64,000 nt of DNA from an uncultured Actinomycetes bacterium (GTDB lineage: Bacteria > Actinomycetota > Actinomycetes > Nanopelagicales > Nanopelagicaceae), in the NCBI GenBank assembly GCA_903878415.1, contig CAIRHO010000067.1, forward strand, positions 1 to 64,000, written 5' to 3'. The translations under genes and the position numbers were made by a program. Shown here piece by piece: positions 18,785 to 30,588 of this stretch; position 1 is the first letter of the stretch, and each line of letters begins with the position of its first letter. Under the pieces are notes generated by a model. That model did not search any database and was not told where the DNA came from. It saw nothing but the letters and a program-made list of their open reading frames with translations.

Positions 18785-19255
18785 ATGCCACGTAAAGGTC
18801 CCGCACCCAAGTCACCAGTTGTTGCTGATCCGGTTTACAACTCACCAGTTGTTACTGCGTTAATTAACAAAGTTCTTTCACACGGAAAGCGCTCAACTGC
18901 TGAAGGAATTGTTTATGCAGCTCTCGAAGGTTGCCGCGGAAAAACTCAAGTAGATCCAGTTATTACTTTGAAGCGCGCACTCGACAATATCAAGCCAACT
19001 GTTGAAGTTAAATCACGACGTGTTGGTGGCGCAACATACCAAGTTCCAGTTGAAGTTAAAACAGCTCGTGCCACAACTCTTGGACTTCGTTGGTTAGTAG
19101 ATAACGCCCGCGAACGTCGTGAAAAATCGATGTCAGAGCGCTTAACAAATGAATTAGTAGATGCAAGCAACGGTCTTGGCGCAGCAGTGAAAAAGCGTGA
19201 AGATACCCACAAAATGGCGGAAGCCAATAAGGCATTTGCGCATTACCGCTGGTAA
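18785..19255 (+). CDS. rpsG: 30S ribosomal protein S7
   Basis: 156 aa, starting [31 protein letters not shown]. The conserved [11 protein letters not shown] and ending NKAFAHYRW are present. S7 nucleates the 30S head at the E site. GGGGATATATAA precedes the ATG, 11 bases after rpsL. Confidence 0.98.
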   Translation: MPRKGPAPKSPVVADPVYNSPVVTALINKVLSHGKRSTAEGIVYAALEGCRGKTQVDPVITLKRALDNIKPTVEVKSRRVGGATYQVPVEVKTARATTLGLRWLVDNARERREKSMSERLTNELVDASNGLGAAVKKREDTHKMAEANKAFAHYRW

Positions 19256-19304
19256 TTCGTACTTAATTAGAACTCAAATAGCTTAAAGAAAAGGAATCGA
19301 AAAA

Positions 19305-21410
19305 GTGGCAATAGATACAGCGATCGACCTAGCCAAGGTTCGCAATATTGGAATCATGGCGCACATTGACGCGGGTAAAACCACCACAACCGAGCGCATC
19401 CTTTTCTATACTGGAATTAACTACAAGATCGGTGAAGTTCATGATGGCGCAGCCACTATGGACTGGATGGAACAAGAGCAAGAACGCGGCATCACAATTA
19501 CATCTGCTGCGACCACATGTATGTGGGATGGCAACACAATTAACATTATTGATACACCTGGACACGTTGACTTCACCGTTGAAGTAGAACGTTCACTTCG
19601 CGTACTCGATGGCGCAGTAGCGGTATTCGATGGCGTAGCTGGCGTAGAGCCACAATCAGAAACAGTTTGGCGTCAAGCAGATCGTTACAACGTTCCTCGT
19701 ATCTGTTTCATCAACAAGCTTGACCGTACCGGCGCATCTTTTGATCGTTGCGTTGCAATGATCGGCGAGCGTCTGCACGCAACTGCACTAGTTCTGCAAA
19801 TTCCAATTGGCGCAGAAGGTGACTTTATTGGCGTAGTCGATTTGATCGCAATGAAAGCTCTGGTCTGGTCTGCGGAGACAACTTTAGGTGAAGATTATGA
19901 AACTAAAGAGATCCCAGAAGATCTTAAAGAGAAAGCTGCTAAAGCTCGTCACGATTTAATCGAAACTCTTGCTGATTGCGATGACGCAATCATGGAGAAG
20001 TACCTTGATGGTCAAGATCTCTCTGAGGCTGAAATTATCGCTGGTATCCGTCGCGCAACTTTGGCTGACAAAGCAACTCCAGTTGTTACTGGTTCTGCTT
20101 TCAAAAACAAAGGTGTACAACCAATGCTTGATGCGGTAACTCGTTACCTACCAAGCCCGCTTGATGTTAAATCAATCGTTGGTACAAAAATGGGCGATAA
20201 GACCGTTGAAATTGAACGTCAACCAGATCCAAAAGAACCATTCTCTGGCTTAGCTTTCAAGATCATGAGCGATCCACACCTTGGAAAATTAACTTTCGTA
20301 CGTATCTATTCCGGCGTATTGGAATCAGGTTCTGGCGTATTGAACTCAACAAAAGATCGTAAAGAACGGATCGGCAAGATTTACCGAATGCATGCGATCA
20401 AGCGCGAAGAAATTCCGACAGCTCAAGCTGGCGACATCATCGCGGTAATGGGTCTTAAGGGAACAACAACCGGTGACACGCTTTGCGATCCAGATAAACC
20501 AGTAATTCTAGAATCAATGGATTTCCCAGCTCCAGTTATTCACGTAGCTATTGAACCTAAGACCAAGGGCGACCAAGAAAAACTAGGAACTGCTATTCAA
20601 CGTCTTGCCGAAGAAGATCCAACTTTCCATGTTCGTACTGATGAAGAGACCAACCAGACCATTATTGGTGGAATGGGTGAACTTCACCTTGAAATTCTGG
20701 TAGACCGGATGCGTCGCGAATTTAAAGTTGAAGCTAACGTTGGTAAGCCACAAGTTGCTTATCGCGAAACTCTTCGTAAGCCAGTTGCTCGTCACGACTA
20801 CACCCATAAAAAACAAACTGGTGGTTCTGGTCAATTCGCGAAGATTCAAATCGCACTTGAGCCACTTCCAGTTGGTGCAGTTGAAGGCGGATATGAATTC
20901 GTAAATAAAGTAACAGGTGGACGTATTCCACGTGAGTACATCCCATCAGTAGATGATGGTTGCCAAGAGGCAATGCAGAGTGGACCACTTGCTGGTTATC
21001 CACTTACAGATGTACGAGTAACTCTTCTTGATGGCGCATATCACGATGTTGACTCATCGGAATTGGCTTTCAAGATTGCTGGTATCGCGGCGTTCAAGGA
21101 AGCAGCAAAACTTGCTGGTCCTGCTCTCCTCGAACCAATGATGTCGGTTGAAGTCGTTACCCCTGAAGATTTCATGGGTGATGTCATCGGCGATCTCAAT
21201 AGTCGTCGTGGCCAAATTCAGGCTATGGACGAACGTTCCGGTGCTCGCATCGTAAAGGCACTTGTTCCGCTCTCAGAGATGTTCGGCTATGTCGGAGATC
21301 TACGAAGCAGAACTCAAGGTCGCGCGAGTTACAGCATGCAATTCGATTCTTATGCCGAAGTTCCGGCAGCAGTTTCGAAGGAAATCATCGCGAAAATTCG
21401 CGGCGAGTAA
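19305..21410 (+). CDS. fusA: Elongation factor G
   Basis: 701 aa from a GTG. G1 [15 protein letters not shown], the switch region [16 protein letters not shown]3 DTPGHVDFT and G4 NKLDRTG are all intact. The C-terminal domains include [15 protein letters not shown] and [20 protein letters not shown]. It is the ribosomal translocase. It lies 49 bases after rpsG, with AAAGGAA before the start. Confidence 0.98.
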   Translation: MAIDTAIDLAKVRNIGIMAHIDAGKTTTTERILFYTGINYKIGEVHDGAATMDWMEQEQERGITITSAATTCMWDGNTINIIDTPGHVDFTVEVERSLRVLDGAVAVFDGVAGVEPQSETVWRQADRYNVPRICFINKLDRTGASFDRCVAMIGERLHATALVLQIPIGAEGDFIGVVDLIAMKALVWSAETTLGEDYETKEIPEDLKEKAAKARHDLIETLADCDDAIMEKYLDGQDLSEAEIIAGIRRATLADKATPVVTGSAFKNKGVQPMLDAVTRYLPSPLDVKSIVGTKMGDKTVEIERQPDPKEPFSGLAFKIMSDPHLGKLTFVRIYSGVLESGSGVLNSTKDRKERIGKIYRMHAIKREEIPTAQAGDIIAVMGLKGTTTGDTLCDPDKPVILESMDFPAPVIHVAIEPKTKGDQEKLGTAIQRLAEEDPTFHVRTDEETNQTIIGGMGELHLEILVDRMRREFKVEANVGKPQVAYRETLRKPVARHDYTHKKQTGGSGQFAKIQIALEPLPVGAVEGGYEFVNKVTGGRIPREYIPSVDDGCQEAMQSGPLAGYPLTDVRVTLLDGAYHDVDSSELAFKIAGIAAFKEAAKLAGPALLEPMMSVEVVTPEDFMGDVIGDLNSRRGQIQAMDERSGARIVKALVPLSEMFGYVGDLRSRTQGRASYSMQFDSYAEVPAAVSKEIIAKIRGE

Positions 21411-21489
21411 CCAAAAACGAATACCCAACCAGTAATAAAAACCAAAACCAGGCAAGTTAAATAAGAAAAATATATTAGGAGGAACCACA

Positions 21490-22683
21490 GTGGCAAAGGC
21501 AAAGTTCGAGCGGAATAAGCCGCACGTAAACATCGGCACCATTGGTCATATCGACCACGGTAAGACCACTCTTACTGCTGCGATTTCCAAGGTGCTTCAC
21601 GACAAGTATCCAACTCTTAACGAGGTAAGCGCATTCGATCAGATCGATAAGGCGCCAGAAGAACGTGCTCGCGGTATCACCATCTCGATCGCACACGTTG
21701 AATACCAAACCGAAGCACGTCACTATGCACACGTTGACTGCCCAGGACACGCTGACTACATCAAGAACATGATCACCGGTGCTGCTCAAATGGACGGTGC
21801 AATTCTTGTAGTAGCTGCAACTGATGGCCCAATGCCTCAGACAAAAGAACACGTTCTACTTGCCCGTCAAGTAGGCGTTCCTTCAATCGTTGTTGCACTT
21901 AATAAGTCCGACATGGTTGACGATGAAGAAATTCTTGAACTTGTAGAAATGGAAGTTCGTGAACTTCTAAGCAAGTATGAATTCCCAGGAGATACAACTC
22001 CAATCGTTCGCATCTCTGCGCTAAAAGCGCTAGAAGGCGACGCTGCATGGGCTGAAAAGATTATGGATCTCATGGCTGCTGTGGACTCATTCATTCCACA
22101 ACCAGTTCGTGAAATTGATAAGCCATTCCTTATGCCAGTTGAAGATGTATTCACAATCACTGGTCGCGGAACTGTAGTAACCGGTCGAATCGAGCGCGGT
22201 ATCGTCAAAGTGAACGAAGAAGTTCAAATTGTTGGTATCCGTCCAGATGCACAAACCACCACAGTTACTGGCGTTGAAATGTTCCGTAAGTTGCTCGATG
22301 AAGGTCAAGCTGGCGAAAACGTTGGTTTACTTCTTCGTGGTTTGAAGCGGGAAGATGTTGAGCGTGGTCAGGTTGTTTGCAAGCCAGGAACAATCACACC
22401 TCACACTGAATTCTCTGCTTCTGCATACATCCTTTCAAAGGATGAAGGCGGACGTCACACTCCATTCTTTAACAATTACCGTCCTCAGTTCTACTTCCGT
22501 ACAACTGACGTAACTGGTGTTGTAACTCTTCCTGCAGGAACCGAAATGGTTATGCCTGGCGATAACACTGAAATGAACGTAGTTCTAATTCAGCCAATCG
22601 CTATGGAAGAAGGACTTCGCTTCGCTATCCGTGAAGGTGGCCGCACAGTTGGCGCCGGTCGAGTAACGAAAATAACTAAGTAA
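21490..22683 (+). CDS. tuf: Elongation factor Tu
   Basis: 397 aa from a GTG preceded by TAGGAGGAACCACA. G1 [11 protein letters not shown], the switch I region [16 protein letters not shown]3 [12 protein letters not shown] and G4 NKSDMVD are present, as is the C-terminal [12 protein letters not shown]. It carries aminoacyl-tRNA to the ribosome. It is the only tuf gene in the window, at the end of the str operon. Confidence 0.98.
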   Translation: MAKAKFERNKPHVNIGTIGHIDHGKTTLTAAISKVLHDKYPTLNEVSAFDQIDKAPEERARGITISIAHVEYQTEARHYAHVDCPGHADYIKNMITGAAQMDGAILVVAATDGPMPQTKEHVLLARQVGVPSIVVALNKSDMVDDEEILELVEMEVRELLSKYEFPGDTTPIVRISALKALEGDAAWAEKIMDLMAAVDSFIPQPVREIDKPFLMPVEDVFTITGRGTVVTGRIERGIVKVNEEVQIVGIRPDAQTTTVTGVEMFRKLLDEGQAGENVGLLLRGLKREDVERGQVVCKPGTITPHTEFSASAYILSKDEGGRHTPFFNNYRPQFYFRTTDVTGVVTLPAGTEMVMPGDNTEMNVVLIQPIAMEEGLRFAIREGGRTVGAGRVTKITK

Positions 22684-22696
22684 TTAAATAAGTAAT

Positions 22697-22724
22697 CGCC
22701 GAGTGGCGTAAAACCCACTCGGCG
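22697..22724 (+). terminator. Hairpin after tuf
   Basis: CGCCGAGTGG (22697-22706) pairs perfectly with CCACTCGGCG (22715-22724), loop CGTAAAAC. The following AATTATT is a poor T tract, so termination may be partial and allow some readthrough into the S10 operon 45 bases on. Confidence 0.7.
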
Positions 22725-22769
22725 AATTATTAAAAAAGATTTTGCAGTACTAAGAAAAAGGAGAACGAA

Positions 22770-23078
22770 ATGGCGGGACAGAAGATCCGCATACGGCTTA
22801 AGGCCTATGACCACGAGGTGATTGACTCTTCAGCGAAGAAAATCGTTGAAACTGTCGAACGCACTGGTGCAACGGTTGCAGGTCCAGTGCCGCTACCAAC
22901 AGAGAAGAACACTTACTGTGTTATTCGCTCTCCGCACAAATATAAAGATAGCCGCGAACACTTTGAGATGCGCACCCACAAGCGCTTAATTGACATCATC
23001 GACCCAACGCCTAAAACCGTTGATTCATTGATGCGTCTTGATTTACCCGCTGGCGTTGACATTGAAATAAAGCTCTAG
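22770..23078 (+). CDS. rpsJ: 30S ribosomal protein S10 (NusE)
   Basis: 102 aa. [29 protein letters not shown] and the loop region [25 protein letters not shown] are diagnostic. Besides its place in the 30S head it links NusG to the ribosome. AAAGGAGAACGAA precedes the ATG. First gene of the S10 operon. Confidence 0.98.
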   Translation: MAGQKIRIRLKAYDHEVIDSSAKKIVETVERTGATVAGPVPLPTEKNTYCVIRSPHKYKDSREHFEMRTHKRLIDIIDPTPKTVDSLMRLDLPAGVDIEIKL

Positions 23079-23088
23079 GAGATCAGAG

Positions 23089-23784
23089 ATGATAAATAAT
23101 ACTCAATCAAAGGGCTCTGCCATTAAAGGAATTATTGGCACCAAGCTCGGCATGACTCAGGTCTTTGATGCCAACAATAAAGTTGTTCCAGTAACTGTTG
23201 TATCTGCTGGTCCTTGTGTTGTTACACAAGTTCGCACCGTAGAAAAAGATGGTTACCAAGCGATCCAACTTGCATTTGGTGCAATTGATCCACGTAAAGT
23301 TTCTAAGCCAGAAGCTGGCCATTTCGCAAAAGCTGGCGTTACCCCTCGCAAAGATGTTGCCGAATTACGCACATCTAATGCTGCTGCCTACCAAGTAGGA
23401 CAAGAGCTACGAGCAGATGTATTCGCTGCTGGTGAAATTATTGATGCATCCGGTATCTCACTCGGTAAAGGTTCTGCTGGTGTTATGAAGCGTCACAACT
23501 TCTCTGGTTTCGGCGCAGCACATGGTGTTGACCGCAAGCACCGCACCTCTGGTTCTATCGGTAACCGAACCACACCAGGTCGCGTATTTAAAGGAAAGCG
23601 AATGATGGGACGTATGGGTGTTGAAAAAGTCACCGTACAAAATCTCAGCATCCACTCCGTTGATCCAGTTGCAAATACCATCCTGATCAAGGGTGCTATT
23701 CCTGGTGCAATCGGTGCCACAGTTTTCATTAGATCTGCTTCGAAGTTTGCAATCTCAGAAACCATCACGAAGGCAGGTGCTTAA
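23089..23784 (+). CDS. rplC: 50S ribosomal protein L3
   Basis: 231 aa. A short extra N-terminus ([13 protein letters not shown]) precedes the usual [14 protein letters not shown]. The central loop reaching toward the peptidyl-transferase centre reads [43 protein letters not shown]3 is an early assembly protein. TAGGAGATCAGAG gives a good ribosome site. Confidence 0.98.
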   Translation: MINNTQSKGSAIKGIIGTKLGMTQVFDANNKVVPVTVVSAGPCVVTQVRTVEKDGYQAIQLAFGAIDPRKVSKPEAGHFAKAGVTPRKDVAELRTSNAAAYQVGQELRADVFAAGEIIDASGISLGKGSAGVMKRHNFSGFGAAHGVDRKHRTSGSIGNRTTPGRVFKGKRMMGRMGVEKVTVQNLSIHSVDPVANTILIKGAIPGAIGATVFIRSASKFAISETITKAGA

Positions 23785-23787
23785 GCC

Positions 23788-24465
23788 ATGTCGCTATCCC
23801 TCGATATTAAAGATGCAACCGGAAAGAAGACCGGAACTTTCGCGCTTCCAACTGAAATCTTTGATGTACAAGCAAATGTTCCGCTAATTCACCAAGTAGT
23901 TACTGCACAACTTGCAGCAGCTCGCCAAGGTTCGCATAAAGCGAAAAACCGCGGTGAAGTAAGTGGTGGCGGTAAGAAACCTTTCAAACAAAAGGGAACT
24001 GGTCGTGCTCGTCAGGGTTCAACTCGTTCACCTAACCAACGCCACGGTGGTGTTGCACATGGTCCAGTGCCTCGTTTATACGATCAACGCACACCTAAGA
24101 AAATGATCGCAGCTGCACTTCGCGGCGTGCTTTCAGATCGTCAACGCAATGAGCGAATCCACGTTGTTGAGGGAATTGTTTCAACTCCTTCTACAAAGGC
24201 CGCGCTTGCTGCAGTTCGACAATTCTCAGATCGTAAAAAAGTTCTCGTTGTAGTTGCTCGTAGCGAAAATGATGTTTGGCGCTCACTTCGTAGCGTTCAA
24301 GATGTTCACTTAATCGTTGCTGACCAACTAAATGCTTATGACGTAGTTGTAAGCGATGACGTGGTCTTTTCACACGATGCAATCAAAGATTTCATCGCCG
24401 GTCCAGCAAAGGGCAAGGCTGCAACTGCAGTTGCTCGTGAAAGCGAAGTAGAGGTGTCAGCGTGA
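23788..24465 (+). CDS. rplD: 50S ribosomal protein L4
   Basis: 225 aa. The exit-tunnel loop is visible as [44 protein letters not shown]. Three bases separate it from rplC, and its stop overlaps the rplW start. No sequence evidence for the S10 leader-type autoregulation of E. coli was found. Confidence 0.98.
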   Translation: MSLSLDIKDATGKKTGTFALPTEIFDVQANVPLIHQVVTAQLAAARQGSHKAKNRGEVSGGGKKPFKQKGTGRARQGSTRSPNQRHGGVAHGPVPRLYDQRTPKKMIAAALRGVLSDRQRNERIHVVEGIVSTPSTKAALAAVRQFSDRKKVLVVVARSENDVWRSLRSVQDVHLIVADQLNAYDVVVSDDVVFSHDAIKDFIAGPAKGKAATAVARESEVEVSA

Positions 24466-24755
24466 AAGATTATCGCGACGTATTAATCGCTCCAGTCGTA
24501 TCTGAAAAGTCATACGGCTTGCTAGATCAAAATAAATACACATTCATTGTTGCGCCAACTGCAAATAAGACCGAGATCAAGATTGCGGTTGAAAAGATTT
24601 TTGGCGTAAAAGTTCTAAAGGTTAACACCATGAACCGCGAAGGTAAGCGAAAACTTACTCGTCTCGGAATTGGAAAACGTAGTGATACCAAGCGCGCAAT
24701 CGTTCAAATTGCTGCTGGTGAACGGATCGACATATTCGGAGGCCCAGTTTCCTAG
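24462..24755 (+). CDS. rplW: 50S ribosomal protein L23
   Basis: 97 aa from a GTG that overlaps the rplD stop (GTGA). [24 protein letters not shown] and [15 protein letters not shown] are typical. L23 lies at the tunnel exit and docks trigger factor and SRP. Confidence 0.97.
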   Translation: MKDYRDVLIAPVVSEKSYGLLDQNKYTFIVAPTANKTEIKIAVEKIFGVKVLKVNTMNREGKRKLTRLGIGKRSDTKRAIVQIAAGERIDIFGGPVS

Positions 24756-24785
24756 CGGAAACCGGGAAGGGAAGAAGGAGAAATC

Positions 24786-25619
24786 ATGGCACTTCGTAAA
24801 TTGCGACCAGTAACGCCAAGCTCACGCGGGCAAAGCGTTGCGGACTTCGCTGAAATTACCCGTACAACTCCGGAAAAATCTTTGGTACGCCCAATCAATA
24901 GCAAGGGTGGCCGTAACGCATCCGGCAAGATCACTACTCGTCACCAAGGTGGCGGACATAAGCGCGCATACCGCTTAATAGATTTCTTACGTAATGATAA
25001 AGATGGCGTACCTGCAACAGTTGCGCACATTGAATACGATCCAAACCGTACTGCTCGAATTGCACTCTTGCACTTCGCAGATGGCGAGAAGCGTTACATC
25101 ATTGCGCCAAATAAATTAGAACAAGGCGACAAGATTGAAAATGGCCCATCTGCAGATATCAAGCCAGGAAATAATTTGCCACTTCGCAATATTCCAGTCG
25201 GTACCGTGATTCACGCAATCGAAGTACGCCCTGGTGGAGGAGCACGTATTGCTCGTTCAGCTGGTGCATCAGTACAACTCGTTGCTAAAGATGGACCATA
25301 TGCACAACTTCGTATGCCATCTGGTGAAATCCGAAATATCGATGTTCGTTGCCGCGCAACCGTCGGTGAAGTCGGAAACGCAGAACAATCAAATATTAAC
25401 TACGGAAAAGCTGGCCGCATGCGTTGGAAAGGCAAGCGCCCATCTGTTCGTGGTGTTGTTATGAACCCAGTTGATCACCCACATGGTGGTGGTGAAGGTA
25501 AAACTTCTGGTGGCCGGCATCCGGTTTCACCTTGGGGTAAGCCTGAAGTTCGAACTCGTAAAAAGAAGTCGAGCGATCAACTTATTGTCCGTCGTCGTCC
25601 AGCTAACAAGAGCCGATAA
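24786..25619 (+). CDS. rplB: 50S ribosomal protein L2
   Basis: 277 aa. [22 protein letters not shown], the core [31 protein letters not shown], and the C-terminal [33 protein letters not shown], which contains the histidine important near the peptidyl-transferase centre. GAAGGAGAAATC precedes the ATG. Confidence 0.98.
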   Translation: MALRKLRPVTPSSRGQSVADFAEITRTTPEKSLVRPINSKGGRNASGKITTRHQGGGHKRAYRLIDFLRNDKDGVPATVAHIEYDPNRTARIALLHFADGEKRYIIAPNKLEQGDKIENGPSADIKPGNNLPLRNIPVGTVIHAIEVRPGGGARIARSAGASVQLVAKDGPYAQLRMPSGEIRNIDVRCRATVGEVGNAEQSNINYGKAGRMRWKGKRPSVRGVVMNPVDHPHGGGEGKTSGGRHPVSPWGKPEVRTRKKKSSDQLIVRRRPANKSR

Positions 25620-25633
25620 GGAGCCCTTTAAAA

Positions 25634-25921
25634 ATGCCTCGTAGTTTAAAAAAGGGTCCATTCGTGGACAAACACCTCTCTAAAAAAGTGGATGCTCAAA
25701 ATGAGCAAGGCACCAAGGTTGTTATTAAGACTTGGTCACGCCGCTCAATGATCACGCCATCAATGATTGGTCACACCATCGCAGTACATGATGGTCGTAA
25801 GCATGTTCCGGTTTATGTAACTGAAGCGATGATCGGGCACAAACTTGGTGAGTTCTCACCAACTCGTACCTTCCGCGGTCACATTAAACAAGATGACCGA
25901 AAGGTGGTTAAGGATGCTTAA
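25634..25921 (+). CDS. rpsS: 30S ribosomal protein S19
   Basis: 95 aa. [19 protein letters not shown] and [52 protein letters not shown] cover the whole family. The 3' end overlaps the rplV start by eight bases. Confidence 0.98.
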   Translation: MPRSLKKGPFVDKHLSKKVDAQNEQGTKVVIKTWSRRSMITPSMIGHTIAVHDGRKHVPVYVTEAMIGHKLGEFSPTRTFRGHIKQDDRKVVKDA

Positions 25922-26351
25922 TACACCCCTAATCGCAACTGCGACTGTTCGCGGATTGCGCGTTACGCCTCAGAAAGCACGTCGTGTTGTGAATTTAATT
26001 CGCGGCATTCGTGCAGATGAAGCCATCAACATTGTGAAGTTCGCACCACAGATCGCCGTTAGCGAAGATGTGTACACGTTGCTTAACTCTGCAGTTGCTA
26101 ACGCAAAGCAGAAGAATCCAGCAATTCGCGATGCTTCTGAACTTTGGGTAACTGAAGCTCTTGTTGAAGAAGGTCAAACCATGAAGCGTTTCCGCCCACG
26201 TGCACAAGGTCGCGGATTCCAAATTTTGAAGCGCAGCAGCCAAATCTCTGTCGTACTTTCTGACGATAAGAATTACCGCCGCCCTTCTAAAGAATCAGTT
26301 CGTAAAGCTGCAAAAGCAGCTGCCGAAGCAGGAGAGGGTGTGACCGAATAA
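25914..26351 (+). CDS. rplV: 50S ribosomal protein L22
   Basis: 145 aa beginning [31 protein letters not shown]. The ATG at 25914 inside the end of rpsS is chosen because family homology starts there and AAAGGTGG lies just upstream. The tunnel hairpin [23 protein letters not shown] is intact. A lysine/alanine-rich tail closes the protein. Its stop abuts the rpsC ATG. Confidence 0.96.
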   Translation: MLNTPLIATATVRGLRVTPQKARRVVNLIRGIRADEAINIVKFAPQIAVSEDVYTLLNSAVANAKQKNPAIRDASELWVTEALVEEGQTMKRFRPRAQGRGFQILKRSSQISVVLSDDKNYRRPSKESVRKAAKAAAEAGEGVTE

Positions 26352-27161
26352 ATGGGTCAAAAAATAAATCCATACGGCTTCCGGTTAGGTATCACCACTG
26401 AATTTAAATCTCGTTGGTATGCCGAAAAGCTATATAAAGATTATGTAAAAGAAGATGTCATGATCCGTCGCTCAATGGAGAAAGGTATGGAGCGCGCCGG
26501 CGTTTCTCATATCGAAATTGAACGTACACGCGATCGTGTGCGTATTGATCTACACACTGCTCGCCCTGGCATCGTTATCGGTCGCCGTGGTGAAGGTGCA
26601 GATCGGCTACGGCTTGATCTCGAGAAGTTAACTGGCAAGCAAGTTCAGTTAAACATTCTTGAAGTTAAGAACCCAGAAACAAATGCCCAACTTGTTGCGC
26701 AAGGAATTGCAGAACAACTTGCAGCACGTGTTTCTTTCCGACGCGCAATGCGTAAGTCAATGCAGACAGCGTTAAAAGCTGGCGCAAAAGGTATTCGAGT
26801 TCAATGCGGTGGACGTCTTGGCGGAGCAGAAATTGCGCGCTCAGAGTTCTATCGAGAAGGCCGAGTACCGCTACATACGCTTCGTGCGGATATTGATTAC
26901 GGTTTCTATGAAGCCCACACAACATTCGGTCGTCTCGGCGTAAAGGTCTGGATTTATAAGGGTGAAGTTATTCAATCTCGCGCTGAACGCGAAGCTGCTG
27001 CAGTTGCATTAGCTCGCGCTCCTAAAGCAGATCGACCACGTCGCAACGCACCACGCGCACCACGCGGTGAAGTTACCAAGACATCTGTTGCAGCACGTGA
27101 AGCAGCAGTAGAAACATCAGCAGAAACTTCACCAGTTACAACTGAAGGAAGTGATGCATAG
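26352..27161 (+). CDS. rpsC: 30S ribosomal protein S3
   Basis: 269 aa. [26 protein letters not shown], the KH motif [29 protein letters not shown] and [12 protein letters not shown] are present. A low-complexity tail of about 50 residues rich in A, P, R, T and E follows the conserved core, as in other Actinobacteria. S3 lines the mRNA entry channel. Confidence 0.98.
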   Translation: MGQKINPYGFRLGITTEFKSRWYAEKLYKDYVKEDVMIRRSMEKGMERAGVSHIEIERTRDRVRIDLHTARPGIVIGRRGEGADRLRLDLEKLTGKQVQLNILEVKNPETNAQLVAQGIAEQLAARVSFRRAMRKSMQTALKAGAKGIRVQCGGRLGGAEIARSEFYREGRVPLHTLRADIDYGFYEAHTTFGRLGVKVWIYKGEVIQSRAEREAAAVALARAPKADRPRRNAPRAPRGEVTKTSVAAREAAVETSAETSPVTTEGSDA

Positions 27162-27574
27162 TGTTAATTCCACGTCGTGTTAAGCACCGCAAACAACACC
27201 ACCCAAGTCGTTCAGGTAAAGCAAAAGGTGGCACAACTGTTGCATTCGGCGATTACGGTATTCAAGCTCTCGAAGGTGGCTATGTCACTAACCGTCAGAT
27301 TGAAGCTGCACGTATCGCAATGACCCGTCACGTAAAACGTGGTGGAAAAGTTTGGATCAACATTTATCCAGATCGTCCGCTTACAAAGAAGCCAGCTGAA
27401 ACTCGTATGGGTTCCGGTAAAGGTTCTCCAGAGTGGTGGATCGCAAATATCAAGCCAGGTCGCGTGATGTTTGAAATCTCTGGCGTAACTCAAGAGATTG
27501 CAAACGAAGCGTTAACCCGCGCTATGCACAAATTACCGGTCAAGTGCCGCGTTGTACGTCGCGAGGAGGCATAA
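27161..27574 (+). CDS. rplP: 50S ribosomal protein L16
   Basis: 137 aa from a GTG sharing one base with the rpsC stop. [75 protein letters not shown] is diagnostic. L16 is close to the A-site tRNA elbow. Confidence 0.98.
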   Translation: MLIPRRVKHRKQHHPSRSGKAKGGTTVAFGDYGIQALEGGYVTNRQIEAARIAMTRHVKRGGKVWINIYPDRPLTKKPAETRMGSGKGSPEWWIANIKPGRVMFEISGVTQEIANEALTRAMHKLPVKCRVVRREEA

Positions 27575-27576
27575 CA

Positions 27577-27792
27577 ATGGCAATCATCACAGCAGAAGAA
27601 CTTCGCCCATTGAGCGTTGAAGAGTTGGAAACCAAACTCAAAGAAGCAAAGGAAGAACTTTTCAACCTTCGTTTCCAAGCAGCAACTGGTCAACTCGAAA
27701 GCCATGGTCGCTTAACTGCGGTCCGTAAAGAAATTGCACGCATCTACACAGTGTTGCGTGAACGTGAACTAGGTATCGGAGGTGCTGCATGA
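27577..27792 (+). CDS. rpmC: 50S ribosomal protein L29
   Basis: 71 aa beginning [34 protein letters not shown], a two-helix coiled protein at the tunnel exit beside L23. GCGAGGAGGC precedes the ATG at 27577. The in-frame upstream extension lies within rplP and is not used. Confidence 0.96.
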   Translation: MAIITAEELRPLSVEELETKLKEAKEELFNLRFQAATGQLESHGRLTAVRKEIARIYTVLRERELGIGGAA

Positions 27793-28052
27793 CTGAGCAA
27801 GCTCGCGGATTTCGCAAGACTCGCGAAGGCGTAGTCGTTAGCGACAAGATGGATAAAACTGTCGTCGTTAAAGTTGAAGATCGTGCATCGCACGGTATCT
27901 ATTCAAAAGTTATAACCAAGGCGAAAAAGCTAAAAGCGCATGATGAATCTAATTCAGCAGGCATTGGCGATCGCGTCCGAATTATGGAAACTCGGCCACT
28001 CTCAGCGACAAAACGCTGGCGAGTAGTTGAGATCCTCGAGAGAGCTAAGTAA
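27789..28052 (+). CDS. rpsQ: 30S ribosomal protein S17
   Basis: 87 aa, overlapping rpmC by [28 protein letters not shown] and [26 protein letters not shown] are family signatures. Last gene of the classical S10 operon; rplN follows 15 bases on, so S10 and spc appear fused. Confidence 0.98.
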   Translation: MTEQARGFRKTREGVVVSDKMDKTVVVKVEDRASHGIYSKVITKAKKLKAHDESNSAGIGDRVRIMETRPLSATKRWRVVEILERAK

Positions 28053-28067
28053 AGGTAGGCGTAAAAA

Positions 28068-28436
28068 ATGATTCAACAAGAGTCGCGTCTACGCGTCGCG
28101 GATAACACAGGAGCAAAAGAGCTTCTCTGTATTCGTGTGCTCGGAGGTTCATCGCGTCGTTATGCCGGCATCGGCGACATCATCGTATGTTCTGTTAAGG
28201 ATGCAATTCCTGGCGGACAGGTTAAGAAAGGTGAAGTCGTAAAGGCTGTAATCGTTCGTACCGTTAAAGAGAACCGTCGTGCAGATGGTTCATATATTCG
28301 TTTTGATGAAAACGCAGCAGTTATTCTGAAAGATGACGGCGAGCCTCGCGGCACCCGAATCTTCGGACCAGTTGCTCGCGAACTTCGTGATAAGAAATTC
28401 ATGAAGATCATTTCGTTAGCTCCGGAGGTGTTATAA
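28068..28436 (+). CDS. rplN: 50S ribosomal protein L14
   Basis: 122 aa. [50 protein letters not shown] and the C-terminal [24 protein letters not shown] match the full family. It forms an inter-subunit bridge and binds RsfS. Start of the spc block. Confidence 0.98.
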   Translation: MIQQESRLRVADNTGAKELLCIRVLGGSSRRYAGIGDIIVCSVKDAIPGGQVKKGEVVKAVIVRTVKENRRADGSYIRFDENAAVILKDDGEPRGTRIFGPVARELRDKKFMKIISLAPEVL

Positions 28437-28439
28437 CCA

Positions 28440-28757
28440 ATGGCCAGAATTAAAAAAGGCGACACTGTTCTAGTTATCGCCGGAAAAGATAAGGGTGTAA
28501 CTGGAAAAGTTCTCTCTGTCGATACTAAAACCGCTCGAGTACTTGTTGAAGGTGTGAACCGCGTAAAGCGCCACACTAAAGAAGATACTTCTGATCGCGG
28601 CGTTAAGGTCGGTGGAATTCTTACAGTAGAAGCCCCAATCGCTTATTCCAACGTGATGCTCCTTGATGATGATGGTCAAGCAACACGAATCGGCGTTCGC
28701 AAGGATGACGATGGAAAAAATGTGCGAATTTCGCGCCGAACCGGGAAGGACATCTAA
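28440..28757 (+). CDS. rplX: 50S ribosomal protein L24
   Basis: 105 aa. [25 protein letters not shown] is the KOW motif, followed by [22 protein letters not shown] at the end of rplN is a very strong ribosome site. Its stop overlaps rplE by one base. L24 is an assembly initiator near the tunnel exit. Confidence 0.98.
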   Translation: MARIKKGDTVLVIAGKDKGVTGKVLSVDTKTARVLVEGVNRVKRHTKEDTSDRGVKVGGILTVEAPIAYSNVMLLDDDGQATRIGVRKDDDGKNVRISRRTGKDI

Positions 28758-29317
28758 TGACAACTAATACTTCGTCATTGCCACGTCTAAAAGGACGCTA
28801 TCGCGAAACAATCGTGCCAGCGCTAAAAGCCGAATTCGGATTTAAAAATGCGATGCAGATTCCAACCCTGGTCAAGATTGTTGTAAATATGGGTGTTGGC
28901 GATGCTGCTAAAGATTCAAAACTTATTGAAGGCGCAATTCGAGATCTTGCAACTATCACTGGTCAAAAGCCATTGGTAACAAAGGCAAAGAAATCTATTG
29001 CTAACTTCAAACTTCGTGAAGGAATGCCAATCGGAGCTCACGTAACAATTCGTGGCGACCGGATGTGGGAATTTGCAGATCGCTTGTTAAGCATCTCATT
29101 GCCTCGTATCCGCGACTTCCGTGGACTTTCACCAAAACAATTTGATGGCAAAGGAAATTACACCTTTGGTATCACCGAACAGGTTGTATTCACTGAAATC
29201 GAACAAGACAAACTTGATCGAGTTCGCGGTATGGATATCACCTTCGTTACTACAGCAAAGAATGATGATGAAGGTCGCGCGTTGTTACGTGCGCTCGGAT
29301 TCCCATTCAAAGATTAA
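28757..29317 (+). CDS. rplE: 50S ribosomal protein L5
   Basis: 186 aa. [67 protein letters not shown] is diagnostic, with [31 protein letters not shown] near the C-terminus. L5 binds 5S rRNA and contacts P-site tRNA. Confidence 0.98.
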   Translation: MTTNTSSLPRLKGRYRETIVPALKAEFGFKNAMQIPTLVKIVVNMGVGDAAKDSKLIEGAIRDLATITGQKPLVTKAKKSIANFKLREGMPIGAHVTIRGDRMWEFADRLLSISLPRIRDFRGLSPKQFDGKGNYTFGITEQVVFTEIEQDKLDRVRGMDITFVTTAKNDDEGRALLRALGFPFKD

Positions 29318-29342
29318 TTAGGACAAGAGGCTAAGGAAAAAA

Positions 29343-29528
29343 ATGGCAAAAACATCACTAATCGTCAAAGCTAGTCGCAAACCTAAATTTAAGGTTCGTG
29401 GCTACACACGTTGCCAACGTTGTGGTCGTCCGCATGCTGTATATCAAAAGTTTGGTATCTGCCGTATCTGCTTCCGCAATATGGCGCACCGCGGTGAACT
29501 CCCAGGCATCACAAAGGCTTCTTGGTAA
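29343..29528 (+). CDS. rpsN: 30S ribosomal protein S14, zinc-binding type Z
   Basis: 61 aa, the short zinc form (often called rpsZ): CQRC and CRIC form the zinc site within [43 protein letters not shown]. The short form is standard in the spc operon of Actinobacteria. AAGGAAAAA precedes the ATG. Confidence 0.98.
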   Translation: MAKTSLIVKASRKPKFKVRGYTRCQRCGRPHAVYQKFGICRICFRNMAHRGELPGITKASW

Positions 29529-29529
29529 T

Positions 29530-29548
29530 TAGTTGAGATTCTCAACTA
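29530..29548. repeat. 19-bp palindrome between rpsN and rpsH
   Basis: TAGTTGAGA (29530-29538), one central T, TCTCAACTA (29540-29548): a perfect palindrome with 9-bp arms in the 111-base gap inside the spc block. As RNA it gives an 8-bp stem with a three-base loop. No T tract follows, so it is not a terminator. Function unknown. Confidence 0.75.
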
Positions 29549-29639
29549 CTAATCAAAGAAAAAATTAATCGTCCACGAATAACAACTATGAAGTAGGTCC
29601 TTAACTGGAAACCACTTTAAGAAAGGCCAAAGGCCACGT

Positions 29640-30044
29640 ATGACAATGACAGACCCGATCGCAGACATGTTAAGTCGCCTGCGAAATGCAAACACTGCTT
29701 ACCATGAGGTGGTTTCAATGCCATCTTCATCGGTAAAAGTGCGAATCGCAGCAATCCTCCAACAAGAGGGTTACATCTCTGGTTACAAAGTTGAACAGAA
29801 CTCAGAGGGTTTTGGAAAAACTTTAGTAATAGATTTGAAGTACGGTTCAAACCGCGAACGTTCGATTGCTGGACTTCGTCGCGTTAGCAAACCAGGACTT
29901 CGCGTTTACGCAAAATCAACTGGTCTTCCAAAAGTTCTTGGCGGACTCGGTGTTGCAATCATCTCAACTTCACAAGGTTTGCTGACTGATAAGCAAGCCA
30001 ATAAGCAAGGCGTAGGCGGAGAAGTTCTCGCCTATGTATGGTGA
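29640..30044 (+). CDS. rpsH: 30S ribosomal protein S8
   Basis: 134 aa. [44 protein letters not shown] and the C-terminal [11 protein letters not shown] cover the family. AAGAAAGGCC precedes the ATG at 29640; a second ATG two codons on (MTDPIAD) is an equally possible start. S8 is a translational repressor of spc operons in other bacteria. Confidence 0.97.
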   Translation: MTMTDPIADMLSRLRNANTAYHEVVSMPSSSVKVRIAAILQQEGYISGYKVEQNSEGFGKTLVIDLKYGSNRERSIAGLRRVSKPGLRVYAKSTGLPKVLGGLGVAIISTSQGLLTDKQANKQGVGGEVLAYVW

Positions 30045-30048
30045 TCTG

Positions 30049-30588
30049 ATGTCACGTATCGGTCGTATGCCAATCACGGTTCCATCTGGAGTCGAAATTT
30101 CTATTAGCGGTGCTGCAGTTGCAGTGAAAGGTCCGAAAGGAACGCTTTCACTAAATGTTGCAGAACCAATCACTGTTGTAAAAGAGTCTGACACAATCGT
30201 TTTGACTCGCCCAAATGACGAGCGCTCTGCTCGTTCACTTCACGGACTTTCACGGACGCTGATCGCCAACATGATTGAAGGCGTAACCAAGGGTTACTCC
30301 AAGAAAATCATTATTACTGGCGTTGGTTACCGCGTAGCTGCAAAAGGTAAAGATCTTGAATTCGCGCTTGGTTATAGCCATCCAATCGTAGTTCCAGCTC
30401 CAACTGGAATTACATTCGATGTTATTTCACAGACTGAATTCACCGTATCTGGTGTTGATAAGCAATTAGTTGGCGAAGTAACTGCAAAAATCCAAAAGCT
30501 TCGTAAATCTGATCCTTATAAAGGTAAAGGCTTACATCTTGAAGGACAACGCATTCGCCGTAAGCAAGGAAAGACAGGTAAGAAATAA
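30049..30588 (+). CDS. rplF: 50S ribosomal protein L6
   Basis: 179 aa starting [17 protein letters not shown] at 30049, five bases after the rpsH stop. An in-frame ATG at 30034 lies inside rpsH and is not used. The C-terminal [27 protein letters not shown] is the rRNA-binding tail near the sarcin-ricin loop. Confidence 0.97.
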   Translation: MSRIGRMPITVPSGVEISISGAAVAVKGPKGTLSLNVAEPITVVKESDTIVLTRPNDERSARSLHGLSRTLIANMIEGVTKGYSKKIIITGVGYRVAAKGKDLEFALGYSHPIVVPAPTGITFDVISQTEFTVSGVDKQLVGEVTAKIQKLRKSDPYKGKGLHLEGQRIRRKQGKTGKK

